From: Schistosoma haematobium
Lineage: Eukaryota; Platyhelminthes; Trematoda; Strigeidida; Schistosomatidae
Direction of reading: 5' to 3'
Length of the DNA stretch: 64,000 nt
Assembly: GCF_000699445.3 (NCBI RefSeq)
Contig: NC_067197.1
Location: 5,028,152-5,092,151 of the forward strand
Shown: positions 62,601-64,000 of the stretch, in pieces
Numbering within the stretch: position 1 is the first letter of the stretch
How the letters are laid out: each line of letters opens with the position of its first letter
Notes under the pieces: generated by a model
What the model was told of the DNA's origin: nothing
Database searches by the model: none
The model's input: only the letters and a program-made list of their open reading frames with translations
Position numbers and translations under genes: made by a program

Positions 62601-63914
62601 AGGAAGGCTGGGACTACAATAGAGTGAAAGAGCATGTTGTCTTTGTACACTTAGATTAGTCTTGAATTGGTGGATATCTAGAGTCTTGGTTGTATACGAG
62701 TTTTTAGTTTGTATTCCTTTAGAAACAACTTCTCTAATTGTGTATATGATCTCGAAGGAGGATTCTAGCGAAGTTTATTCAGAATCCAGTGATTATCTAA
62801 AGTTGATCTTACTTCTAAGTTGTAGTCTTAACCTACTGATTTCCTCGAATTGAATGAACAATTTCTTATATGGTTTAGCTATCATGAGACATAAGGAATT
62901 TCATTTATGCGCTGACTAAATAAATAAGTTAACATCAGGTTTTAATGAGGCTTGTCATGGAACTTTAGTCATTCATCCATTAATTCAATTCAACTTACTA
63001 ATAAGCTAACGGTTACTAGTATATTCGATCACTGCTATCTTGTGATGACTAGAAAAGTGTATTAATACCTTATCCTTAATTTTCAGTTACTTTCAAGATG
63101 GATTTTCTAGGGTTCCAATAAGAAGCCGTGATCAGTGGAGTCCGATTCATGTCGAGTGTGAGACACTTATCTACCACAAACAATGGATGAAGAGTTGTGC
63201 AGGATCATGGATCGATTGAAGTTAAACATTACCACCGTTGGATGTCAACTCAGTGGTCTAGAGGTTAAGCACCCACGCGCGAGACCGAAGGTCCTTGGTT
63301 TGAGTCTTAGTTGCGGAATCGTGGATGTGCACTGCAGGGACAAAATGGCCATCCAATTGTTCCATGTTTTCAAATGTGTTCTAACATTGATCAATTCATG
63401 ATCTCAATCAAAACTTAACAATCTCTACACTCCTGATACTTAATACTTTCAAAAGAATCTTGATTTTCATGAAATAATAATTTTTCTTCTCACAATTTAA
63501 CTAATCAATCAATCAACTCACATGAGTTTCTATTCCTGATTGAATACATAATCTTGTTCTTGGTCTTGAATCAATTAATTTAATTTCTGGTTTTAAATTA
63601 ATCTCATTTTCATAATTTGATCTCATTTTTTGTTGCTGTTGTTGTTGTCTATTCATATTTTTATTCGAATTTTTATGTTTATTTTTAACTGAACGAAATG
63701 AATTTGTTTTAAATGGATAAATAGTTTGTTTTTGTATTGGTGTATTATCATCATTATCTTCAGTTAGATTAATATTATGGTTGATATATGGATTTTTTTG
63801 ATGATTAATAAAAGTGATCATTTTCTCACTAGTTTTATTCTTATTCATTTCAATTTGTTCATTAGTTGATAAATAATCTCTTGGATCAGTTATTGGTGTT
63901 TTGATACATGAGTC
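14744..63914 (-). CDS. DLGAP: DLGAP/GKAP (SAPAP)-like scaffold protein, nine exons, 5' end outside window
   Basis: Nine minus-strand exons join with consistent splice sites and phases: 63522-63914, 55655-56066, 53760-54311, 42778-42884, 39497-39746, 37418-37713, 19217-20255, 16978-17360 and 14744-14950. They total 3639 nt, giving 1212 residues plus TAA. From about residue 960 the protein matches the GH1 domain that closes DLGAP proteins: a helix with [11 protein letters not shown], then [26 protein letters not shown] and FPILINW, followed by a basic coiled tail ([18 protein letters not shown]). Family members are cytoplasmic scaffolds that bind the guanylate-kinase domain of DLG/PSD-95, dynein light chain and Shank. 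The upstream 950 residues are polar, rich in Asn, Ser and Thr, with few recognisable motifs. The usual C-terminal Shank PDZ ligand (ending TRL in vertebrates) is absent; the protein ends in YTIEY. Whole exons whose length is a multiple of three could have been missed. The family call rests on remembered family patterns. Confidence 0.8.
15042..15275 (+). mobile_element. Hammerhead SINE, head-to-head composite
   Basis: 15042-15100 is the inverted 3' tail. 15101-15275 is the forward element from inside the tRNA-like part (ttaagcgcttggcgcgagac) through B box, ribozyme and tail. The forward ribozyme keeps CTGAGGA, CGAAAC and helix I (GCACTG/CAGTGC), but helix II is damaged (gagtatcat..caggac). It lies in the last intron. 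Confidence 0.75.
15370..16235 (-). pseudogene. SR2-like LINE reverse transcriptase 3' part, decayed
   Basis: In minus order it has a decayed [20 protein letters not shown], then [58 protein letters not shown] and LLYGAET. Decayed ARNT... tail sequence follows, up to cttcgacgaagaataat. Catalytic Asp lost (FASD). It lies in the last intron of the DLGAP-like gene. Confidence 0.75.
16978..17360 (-). CDS. DLGAP-like gene, exon h, core of GH1 domain
   Basis: The acceptor is aattattttcttttag and the donor is AAG/gtaggt. The exon is 383 nt, entering in phase 1 and leaving in phase 0, about 128 residues. It carries the most recognisable family pattern: a GIGHIQMLI helix, [10 protein letters not shown], then [17 protein letters not shown] and FPILINW. 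These match the DLGAP order of an SxQLL-like helix, an LC motif, a DLxGFW-like motif and a second helix ending in a conserved Trp. The C-terminal third ([15 protein letters not shown]) is a basic linker where the vertebrate proteins have a Pro/Lys-rich linker. Confidence 0.88.
17550..17720. repeat. Repeat family U fragment
   Basis: It begins cagtcagtcattaacaaagt, then agaacttcgtacgtacgtac, gcacagagatgcaattgtcg and gaaagattagagtttgaaga, nearly as at 7823-7990. Confidence 0.6.
17860..18140 (-). repeat. Repeat family T copy
   Basis: Its inverted end motif tactacttatgtcaatataa precedes a pyrimidine tract with ctctgctgccagg. Orientation is opposite to 2025-2290. Confidence 0.5.
18733..19195 (+). 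mobile_element. Hammerhead SINE, near full length, with tail copy at its 5' end
   Basis: 18733-18785 repeats the 3' tail (ctcaaccattgagatgacaa ... atccacaaaaccactgatat). The full unit follows: the 5' leader, gactcagtggtctagcggtt (A box), gggtccgaatctt (B box), ribozyme, and tail ending near 19195. The ribozyme is decayed (CTGAGAA, GATAAAG). It lies in the intron between exons g and h, and its tail ends just outside exon g. Confidence 0.8.
19217..20255 (-). CDS. DLGAP-like gene, long exon g, start of GH1 domain
   Basis: The acceptor is ctcatttaaacag and the donor is TTAA/gtaagt. The exon is 1039 nt, entering in phase 0 and leaving in phase 1, about 346 residues. It is low-complexity, with Asn runs (DDDNNNNK and VHNNNNNNN), a Thr run with [12 protein letters not shown], and Ser clusters ([11 protein letters not shown]). 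A basic stretch [18 protein letters not shown] stands out. The last 60 residues ([20 protein letters not shown] ... LKLINENL) form the first predicted helices of the DLGAP GH1 domain. The acceptor lies about 50 bp from an inserted LINE fragment. Confidence 0.88.
20309..21182 (-). mobile_element. LINE 5' fragment with 13-bp target duplication
   Basis: aagtattgaaggt is found at both 20309-20321 and 21170-21182 and brackets a minus-strand LINE 5' end. This comprises a GC-rich untranslated leader (about 340 bp) and the first part of an ORF. The 3' part of the element is missing, although LINEs normally lose the 5' end. It sits about 53 bp upstream of the exon g acceptor. Related copies are at 31551-32107 and 49610-49830. 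Confidence 0.75.
20324..20830 (-). pseudogene. LINE ORF N-terminus and start of endonuclease domain
   Basis: Open for 169 codons from ATG at 20830. A basic Pro-rich leader ([20 protein letters not shown]) is followed by [18 protein letters not shown] and [13 protein letters not shown]. The last two are the first strands of an apurinic-type endonuclease: the N of FNVRT and the E of SETRIQ are the early catalytic positions. The frame is cut off by the insertion end, so only about 45 residues of the domain remain. Related to, but distinct from, the SR2-like copies. Confidence 0.72.
21320..21660 (-). repeat. Repeat family T copy
   Basis: aatgaacgagtacacagctg, acattatttattcatctttt, a pyrimidine tract and tatactacttatatcttcaa show the family ends inverted. 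Confidence 0.45.
21661..22314. other. No feature seen
   Basis: Intronic AT-rich sequence, nothing recognised. Confidence 0.4.
22315..22925. mobile_element. Hammerhead SINE, head-to-head pair
   Basis: 22315-22724 is a full minus copy. On the plus strand it shows the tail, ribozyme, B-box complement, A-box complement and leader, then a 3'-tail copy at its 5' end (22688-22724). 22725-22925 is a plus copy starting inside the tRNA-like part (ctcgcgcgcgagatcgacag) and ending in the tail. Both ribozymes are decayed (CTGAGAAG in the minus copy, TTGAGAAG in the plus copy). Confidence 0.8.
23262..23640 (+). pseudogene. SR2-like LINE 3' end, decayed
   Basis: Decayed C-terminal coding: [20 protein letters not shown], EEEIRKRG.K, then [19 protein letters not shown] and [20 protein letters not shown]. 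It ends taacaggcgtaagtaattaa. It lies in the 17-kb intron. Confidence 0.75.
23955..24340. repeat. 183-bp foldback (long inverted repeat)
   Basis: Arms 23955-24137 and 24158-24340 are reverse complements with 5 mismatches by my count and no gaps, around a 20-nt spacer. The inner ends are actgaataagcc / ggcttattcagt. No coding and no second copy in the window. Confidence 0.9.
24341..24924. other. AT-rich intron with (AT)n and purine tract
   Basis: 24638-24708 is an (AT)n run followed by a long (AG)n/GGGA purine tract. Nothing else is recognised. Confidence 0.6.
24925..25190 (-). mobile_element. Hammerhead SINE, decayed
   Basis: A minus copy from leader to tail. Ribozyme part gtttcgtcctagtataggac survives, the B box is diverged (gggattcgtactcgg on plus), and the 5' leader is cut at the cttcagtac point. 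Confidence 0.7.
25191..26449. other. No feature seen
   Basis: AT-rich intron. Only short inverted or simple repeats, nothing I can name. Confidence 0.4.
26450..26760. repeat. LTR-like unclassified repeat
   Basis: Similar to 11215-11560 in the tggtccgctgtcccc ... gatccagaagtctt segment. No coding. Confidence 0.35.
26772..27356. mobile_element. Inverted-repeat element with two hammerhead-like cores
   Basis: Arms 26772-26926 and 27093-27248 are reverse complements with a few mismatches and gaps. The loop holds a hammerhead-like core: ctgacgag (26961), a short stem, cgaaacc (26981-26987), then a palindromic cctgggtccagg. A second core follows the right arm: ctgacga at 27289, cgaaacc at 27309-27315, and cctgggtccagg followed by gtc. 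The two core blocks are direct repeats. Helix I pairing is poor in both, so activity is doubtful. Confidence 0.6.
27525..27775 (+). mobile_element. Hammerhead SINE, 5'-truncated
   Basis: A plus copy starting gttggatttgaacattaac. The B box gggttcgaacctc is intact. The ribozyme has TTGAGGAG (C3 changed), gatGAAAC, and an atc cleavage triplet. Confidence 0.75.
28560..29010 (-). mobile_element. Hammerhead SINE, full length, with tail copy at 5' end
   Basis: A minus copy of about 450 bp. The 3' tail is at 28560-28650 and the 5' end at 28965-29010 again carries the tail motif (atctccacgaaaccccttct). A and B boxes are good (gggttcgaatctc). The ribozyme core is disrupted (ctataacaaaacga). Confidence 0.8.
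29420..29467. repeat. (AT)n microsatellite
   Basis: Uninterrupted at dinucleotides, about 24 units. Confidence 0.95.
29650..29890 (+). mobile_element. Hammerhead SINE, 5'-truncated
   Basis: A plus copy from within the A box (atggtctagttgttaagc), B box ggattcgaatccc, ribozyme decayed (CCGAGGA; gatgaatagg), tail complete to tctacaaatccccttctgat. Confidence 0.75.
30319..30374. repeat. (ATT)n-(AGT)n microsatellite
   Basis: An att repeat passing into agt repeats. The flanks at 29891-30679 are AT-rich with nothing else recognised. Confidence 0.9.
30680..31145. mobile_element. Hammerhead SINE, head-to-head pair
   Basis: 30680-30860 is a minus copy (B-box complement gagatttgaacccagaatc) lacking most of its tail. 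30890-31145 is a plus copy with gttggatgccgattcagtag and a decayed ribozyme (ttgaaaag ... aggatGAAACGACC). Confidence 0.65.
31146..31544. other. No feature seen
   Basis: AT-rich intron, nothing recognised. Confidence 0.4.
31551..32107 (-). pseudogene. Second copy of LINE 5' leader and ORF start, decayed
   Basis: Aligns along its length with 20580-21169: cttcccggatgcccacaccg, ttaccgccggagacgga and tcaggacc-like leader segments. The leader remains, but the ORF is broken by stops and frameshifts. Like the first copy it has the 5' end and lacks the 3' part. No clear target duplication is seen. Confidence 0.72.
32885..33130 (+). repeat. Repeat family T copy
   Basis: The best 5' hairpin of the family: tgctacttttgttgacagat / ataagtagtatatgacacaa, then cagaaaagggaatgccttgg. 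Confidence 0.55.
33303..33336. repeat. (AT)n microsatellite
   Basis: About 17 at units. Confidence 0.95.
33490..33830. mobile_element. Hammerhead SINE, head-to-head pair, decayed
   Basis: 33490-33672 is minus (B-box complement ggactcgaatccgagac). 33673-33830 is plus, starting after the B box and running through a decayed ribozyme (ttaggaagtttcatactaga, ataaaacgg) to the tail. Confidence 0.6.
34430..34950. mobile_element. Hammerhead SINE, head-to-head pair
   Basis: 34430-34690 is a very old minus copy (leader and B-box remnant). 34725-34950 is a young-looking plus copy: ccggctcagtggtctaatgg, gggttcgaatctc, and a ribozyme with GCACTG, CTGAGGAG, a perfect GTCC/GGAC stem, CGAAA and GTC followed by CAGTGC. 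Only helix III is broken (aatgtc). Confidence 0.65.
34951..36169. other. No feature seen
   Basis: AT-rich intron with a short (AT)n(GA)n near 35410. Nothing recognised. Confidence 0.4.
36170..36222 (-). repeat. SR2-like LINE 3' tail fragment
   Basis: cttacttacttacgcctgtt then a degraded cctaatgcagcataggccgc: about 50 bp of the 3' end, severely 5'-truncated. Confidence 0.7.
36480..36765 (-). repeat. Repeat family T copy
   Basis: Ends in tcctacttatatctgttgac / atcagtagcacacaccac, with the pyrimidine tract inverted relative to 32885-33130. Confidence 0.5.
37085..37360 (+). mobile_element. Smalpha-type SINE with hammerhead ribozyme motif
   Basis: It has a tRNA-like promoter (ggactcagtagctaggtgga; ggtttcgagtcc), then a hammerhead: attcag, CTGACGA (37202-37208), a loop with cccaaata, GAAA (37223-37226), then cgcgcgtt and ctagat pairing back to attcag. 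The cleavage triplet is GTT rather than GTC, and helix II has lost pairs (cgat instead of ggac). The layout and loop are as I recall for the published Smalpha ribozyme. The 3' end is gcacatacgccaacaagaga. Confidence 0.7.
37418..37713 (-). CDS. DLGAP-like gene, exon f
   Basis: The acceptor is attttcaactttag and the donor is GAT/gtaagtaagt. The exon is 296 nt, entering in phase 1 and leaving in phase 0. Its first third ([19 protein letters not shown], then [17 protein letters not shown]) is less repetitive and looks more conserved than the rest of the central region. The second part is a polar Asn/Asp/Lys linker. The intron downstream of it is the longest in the window, about 17 kb, and full of repeats. 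Confidence 0.78.
37870..38288 (-). mobile_element. Hammerhead SINE, full length, with tail copy at 5' end
   Basis: A minus copy, well preserved. The ribozyme is CTGAGGAG, stem GTCC/GGAC, CGAAACGGCC, then ATC instead of GTC, with helix I GCACTG/CAGTGC intact. 38255-38288 carries the tail motif again (atcagaaggggtttgtggag). It lies just upstream of exon f. Confidence 0.82.
38690..39095 (-). repeat. Diverged LTR fragment (same family as 924-1806)
   Basis: Shares ttgtacctttattattattatcgtacttgtatga-like sequence, tagttttattattag, ttaattgattcgatgat and cggttcgccgactcac with 1370-1770. About 400 bp of an LTR in the same orientation. Confidence 0.6.
39497..39746 (-). CDS. DLGAP-like gene, exon e
   Basis: The acceptor is ttaatcaaacag and the donor is CCAG/gtaaat. 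The exon is 250 nt, entering in phase 0 and leaving in phase 1. It encodes [18 protein letters not shown], then [17 protein letters not shown], and ends [11 protein letters not shown] His/Tyr-rich patch ([16 protein letters not shown]) is distinctive. No domain is recognised. Confidence 0.75.
39840..40285 (-). mobile_element. Hammerhead SINE, old copy, plus tRNA-like relic
   Basis: 39850-40140 is a decayed minus copy upstream of exon e, with cactgtgccggcatccaaca and aaaccgaacccgagacc landmarks. 40190-40285 holds another tRNA-like B-box complement (gactcgaacccaatacc). Confidence 0.6.
40286..40610 (+). repeat. Repeat family V copy
   Basis: gacttaaatcgcgtttgtga, gaattaaataag and a gaagcaaa...agagtgaagcaaaacgagat block match 57120-57300 in inverse orientation. 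Possible LTR. Confidence 0.5.
40720..40970 (+). mobile_element. Smalpha-type SINE, decayed
   Basis: gatgcaggtactctcagatg, then ttaaaacgcgtatcctaaat and aaactgatcaatctca mirror the 37085-37360 copy. The hammerhead core is CAGATGATAGG without GAAA. Confidence 0.5.
41190..41420 (+). repeat. Unclassified GC-rich repeat, plus copy
   Basis: gcgggctggaatactgcctg then gcgcctaagccgaagcaagt match the inverted copy at 42320-42640. Confidence 0.5.
41450..41690 (-). repeat. Repeat family T copy
   Basis: aacgagtactcaagtgagga, a pyrimidine tract with cttctgctgccgggc, and a gttacctactactcat end. Confidence 0.5.
42320..42640 (-). repeat. Unclassified GC-rich repeat, minus copy
   Basis: Contains gtagccccctaagaacgcca and ttagggcacccgagcagtat. 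The reverse complement aligns with 41190-41420. It could be a LINE leader; no reading frame of note. Confidence 0.5.
42778..42884 (-). CDS. DLGAP-like gene, short exon d
   Basis: The acceptor is tatttttattttacag and the donor is GAG/gtaatt. The exon is only 107 nt, entering in phase 1 and leaving in phase 0, as both neighbours require. It encodes about 36 polar residues ([18 protein letters not shown] ... SNNSSE). Support comes from phase continuity, the splice sites and composition like the other exons. Its small size makes it less certain than the others. Confidence 0.65.
42885..43889. other. No feature seen
   Basis: Intron sequence, nothing recognised. Confidence 0.4.
43890..44020 (-). 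repeat. Hammerhead SINE fragment
   Basis: tatttcgtcctaatatagga and atcctcggtagtgctcatct correspond to the inverted ribozyme. The rest is decayed. Confidence 0.5.
44021..44869. other. No feature seen
   Basis: AT-rich intron, nothing recognised. Confidence 0.4.
44870..45255. mobile_element. Hammerhead SINE, minus copy plus inverted tail
   Basis: 44870-45188 is a nearly full minus copy with intact B box (ggctcgaacccaggacc complement), helix I and GAAAC; CTGAGGA has become CTGAGGG. 45189-45255 is a plus-strand 3' tail (tctagcttcaatcgactcat ... ctccacaaaacccattctga), so both outer ends are 3' tails. Confidence 0.8.
45922..46657. mobile_element. 736-bp element with about 90-bp terminal inverted repeats
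   Basis: 45922-46012 and 46570-46657 are reverse complements (attcaaaaatgaagaatatt, tgagcgaac.attgt, caataactt.atcatcag, tataagt.cataatta). The inside is AT-rich and non-coding. This could be a non-autonomous DNA transposon or two inverted terminal pieces of a larger element. Confidence 0.6.
46710..46736. repeat. (AAT)n microsatellite
   Basis: Nine aat units just left of the LINE insertion. Confidence 0.9.
46838..47606 (+). mobile_element. SR2-like LINE, recent 5'-truncated insertion
   Basis: The 13-bp target duplication tacatarttgata (one mismatch) occurs at 46838-46850 and 47594-47606. Between them is a 5'-truncated LINE ending in aacaggcgtaagtaagtaag. The intact frame and visible duplication make this the youngest LINE copy in the window. 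It is antisense to the host gene, in the intron between exons c and d. Confidence 0.85.
46851..47588 (+). pseudogene. SR2-like reverse transcriptase C-terminal region (open frame)
   Basis: An uninterrupted frame of about 245 codons starting [18 protein letters not shown] and ending [14 protein letters not shown]. It carries [40 protein letters not shown], then [30 protein letters not shown] and [13 protein letters not shown]. The 5' truncation removes the endonuclease and the catalytic FADD box, so it can make no active enzyme. It has no start of its own; the first ATG would come from the target duplication. The frame being open suggests recent arrival. Confidence 0.85.
47607..48209. other. 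No feature seen
   Basis: AT-rich intron, nothing recognised. Confidence 0.4.
48210..48440 (+). mobile_element. Hammerhead SINE with internal deletion
   Basis: aacaccgttggatgccaacc, then A box, then a jump from cgtgcaagatcgcgg straight to the ribozyme, so the B box is lost. Ribozyme decayed (ttgaagag, tacgaaatg). Confidence 0.65.
48838..48903. repeat. (AT)n microsatellite
   Basis: About 33 uninterrupted at units. Confidence 0.95.
49610..49830 (+). repeat. Third copy of the LINE 5' leader, decayed
   Basis: agctgctaccttgacatgat through gatccgagggcgaagctata and aggtgtgacaatagtgagtt align with the leaders at 20309-21182 and 31551-32107, here in plus orientation and with no ORF. Confidence 0.6.
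49831..51689. other. No feature seen
   Basis: Intron sequence. A 93-codon open frame at 51034-51315 has no family resemblance and I do not call it a gene. Confidence 0.4.
51690..51880 (+). mobile_element. Hammerhead SINE, 5'- and 3'-truncated
   Basis: A box cctcagtggtctagaggcta, B box gggtttgagtccc, ribozyme GCACTG TTGAGGAG, stem TCC/GGA, CAAAC (G12 lost), GACCGTC, CAGTGC. The tail is decayed. Confidence 0.75.
52575..53369. mobile_element. 795-bp element with terminal inverted repeats
   Basis: Both ends are ggcgagactctaatttatgg plus acga (24 bp, perfect inverse): 52575-52598 and 53346-53369. A third, direct copy of the end (ggcgagactacaatttgtga) lies inside at about 52733. The interior is non-coding and GC-richer than its surroundings. 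It is likely a non-autonomous DNA transposon, superfamily unknown. A similar end (acgaggctatcatttatgg) starts at about 63972. Confidence 0.75.
53760..54311 (-). CDS. DLGAP-like gene, exon c
   Basis: The acceptor is aaatgatttcatag. The donor is ambiguous between GAAG/gtagta (exon end 53760) and GGTA/gtatgt (53757); both leave phase 1. The exon gives about 183 residues, rich in Thr and Ser ([12 protein letters not shown]). A strongly basic segment follows ([18 protein letters not shown] and [17 protein letters not shown]). The RxxS patterns look like basophilic kinase targets, which is inference. In this protein family basic Ser-rich repeats serve as phosphorylation-dependent guanylate-kinase-domain ligands, but I cannot align them here. 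Confidence 0.78.
54465..54592 (+). mobile_element. Hammerhead SINE 3' part
   Basis: gatcgtggatgcgctttgct, CTGAGGAG, cccc..aggacGAAACG, then the tail. 5'-truncated before the ribozyme. It lies just upstream of exon c. Confidence 0.65.
54593..55369. other. No feature seen
   Basis: AT-rich intron. Confidence 0.4.
55370..55530 (+). mobile_element. Hammerhead SINE, very decayed
   Basis: ataccgattcagtggtctta (A box) then caaggacgaaacagttgccc (ribozyme remnant). The B box is gone. Adjacent to the exon b donor. Confidence 0.45.
55655..56066 (-). CDS. DLGAP-like gene, exon b
   Basis: The acceptor is tatttttttcttag and the donor is GATG/gtaagt. The exon is 412 nt, entering in phase 0 and leaving in phase 1. 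It encodes about 137 residues starting TKTMTLQRN. It includes a Ser-rich stretch ([13 protein letters not shown]) and a helix-prone segment ([20 protein letters not shown]). The latter, with its alternating hydrophobics, is a candidate interaction helix. No domain is recognised. Confidence 0.8.
56200..56850 (-). pseudogene. Ty3/gypsy-type integrase fragment
   Basis: In minus order it has a zinc-binding HHCC unit (FHTGHLG ... CTQCQ), [11 protein letters not shown] with the first catalytic Asp, and [11 protein letters not shown]. These are followed by [15 protein letters not shown], where the second catalytic Asp is replaced by Glu, and [13 protein letters not shown] with the catalytic Glu. Integrase inserts the element DNA into chromosomes. 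Nonsense codons break it (one TAG after FTST, others near 56710 and 56760). A 50-bp segment (ggattgct.g.gcttctggct) occurs at both 56205 and 56800. It lies in the intron between exons a and b. Confidence 0.75.
57120..57365 (-). repeat. Repeat family V copy (possible LTR)
   Basis: Inverse of 40286-40610, plus the tcagatcctcgggccacta end shared with 13490-13510. It lies just upstream of the integrase fragment on the minus strand. It may be part of the same element. Confidence 0.5.
57861..57951. repeat. Short inverted repeat
   Basis: aatactcattgagtggatac plus gt at 57861-57882 is the inverse of 57930-57951 with one mismatch. The loop is 47 nt. No known role. Confidence 0.7.
57952..58734. other. 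AT-rich intron with (ATT)n runs
   Basis: Several att/tta triplet runs at 58150-58400 and a C run at 58555. Nothing else. Confidence 0.5.
58735..59085. mobile_element. Hammerhead SINE, head-to-head composite
   Basis: 58735-58855 is an inverted tail plus ribozyme region. 58856-59085 is a plus copy with gttggatgccagctcagtgg, a B box gggttcgagtgcc and a ribozyme with an insertion (CTGAAGAGGAG) and GATGAAAC. Confidence 0.7.
59576..59616. repeat. (AT)n microsatellite
   Basis: About 20 at units. Confidence 0.95.
59810..60015 (-). mobile_element. Hammerhead SINE, decayed
   Basis: A minus copy: tail gaggggattgtggagatttt, then ribozyme remnants (accatcctggtatgagactc), B-box complement aggattgaaccaaggaac, and A-box remnant. 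Confidence 0.6.
60030..60245 (+). repeat. Repeat family T copy
   Basis: ttatgctgacagttataagt, agtgtgtagcaccagtcgga, then a purine tract. Same orientation as 32885-33130. Confidence 0.55.
60246..61860. other. No feature seen
   Basis: AT-rich intron, nothing recognised. Confidence 0.4.
61868..61975 (+). mobile_element. Hammerhead SINE truncated at the ribozyme
   Basis: Starts inside helix I: ACTG, then an intact core (CTGAGGAG, GTCC/GGAC stem, CGAAA, tggccGTC, CAGTGC) and the 3' tail. Everything 5' of the ribozyme is absent. Confidence 0.75.
61990..62370. repeat. Repeat family U copy, best preserved
   Basis: From tctgcagactaccccgttgg to ctgaatgactgactg, with cattttgcc-like and ttatactccttgaataacat landmarks. 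Inverse of 7823-8110. Confidence 0.6.
62371..63109. other. No feature seen
   Basis: Intron sequence, nothing recognised. Confidence 0.4.
63110..63440 (+). mobile_element. Hammerhead SINE, with ribozyme deletion
   Basis: Leader, A box actcagtggtctagaggtta, B box tggtttgagtctt, then a deletion of the CTGANGA half (gtgcactgcagggacaaaat). Tail to ctctacactcctgatactta. It lies just downstream of exon a. Confidence 0.75.
63522..63914 (-). CDS. DLGAP-like gene, internal exon a (first in window)
   Basis: The acceptor is a pyrimidine-rich tract ending tttctttag and the donor is CAT/gtgagt. The exon is 393 nt, phase 0 at both ends, and encodes 131 residues. It is highly polar, with a Gln run (NRQQQQQQK) and a conserved-looking basic end [17 protein letters not shown]. 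No catalytic or membrane motif is visible. Because the acceptor is good and no start is needed, at least one more exon must lie beyond the right edge of the window. Confidence 0.8.
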
Positions 63915-63969
63915 CTAAAGAAACAAACGAAAAAAAAATATTAGAAATTGTTTTTTGAAGCTTTTAAAA

Positions 63970-64000
63970 TGACGAGGCTATCATTTATGGACAAGCCAAT
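63970..64000 (+). mobile_element. Start of a terminal-inverted-repeat element at the window edge
   Basis: gacgaggctatcatttatgg then acaagccaat resembles the left end of the 52575-53369 element, including the following gagcc. The rest is outside the window. Confidence 0.4.

Noticed and set aside
1..64000. CRISPR arrays, operons, bacterial-type promoters or ribosome binding sites
   Set aside because: The sequence is eukaryotic (spliced gene, LINEs, SINEs) and no such structure was seen.

Overview
The window looks like nuclear DNA of a blood fluke, genus Schistosoma, probably an African species. It is very AT-rich. It is packed with schistosome-type repeats: SR2-like (RTE-clade) LINE fragments ending in a (GTAA)n tail, tRNA-like SINEs carrying a hammerhead ribozyme motif, a Smalpha-type hammerhead element and Ty3/gypsy pieces. 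The one host gene has Asn-rich coding sequence and long introns. The species is an inference from recalled repeat families, not from a search.

Layout. Positions 1-14743 are intergenic. They hold the gag and one LTR of a Ty3/gypsy-like element (1-1806, minus strand), decayed LINE copies (2290-10960), several unclassified repeats, and the 3' flank of the host gene. Positions 14744-63914 hold one minus-strand gene that fills the rest of the window. I could join nine exons: 63522-63914, 55655-56066, 53760-54311, 42778-42884, 39497-39746, 37418-37713, 19217-20255, 16978-17360 and 14744-14950. Every junction has AG/GT sites and a matching codon phase. The total is 3639 nt, exactly 1213 codons including the stop. 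The 5' end lies beyond 64000. The last three exons encode a region matching the C-terminal GH1 domain of DLGAP/GKAP/SAPAP scaffold proteins, which link guanylate-kinase scaffolds to the cortex and cytoskeleton and, in neurons, to Shank. The rest is low-complexity and poorly conserved.

The introns (1.3 to 17 kb) are repeat archives. A tRNA-like SINE with a complete type I hammerhead design (tiny helix III) occurs in more than twenty decayed copies. Seven of these form head-to-head pairs, always with the 3' tails outward. Four single copies begin with a piece of their own 3' tail, as if copied from a tandem or circular RNA. Separate hammerhead-like motifs sit in a Smalpha-type element (37085-37360), in an inverted-repeat element (26772-27356) and in the probable 3' UTR of the DLGAP-like gene (14654-14696). 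Other notable structures are a 183-bp foldback with 97% matching arms (23955-24340), a 795-bp element with terminal inverted repeats (52575-53369), and a LINE 5' fragment with a 13-bp target duplication that lies about 50 bp upstream of a splice acceptor (20309-21182).

No rRNA, functional tRNA, CRISPR or bacterial-type features were seen. Repeat boundaries are read by eye and may be off by tens of bases. Exon boundaries are good to the base, except for one ambiguous donor at 53757/53760.
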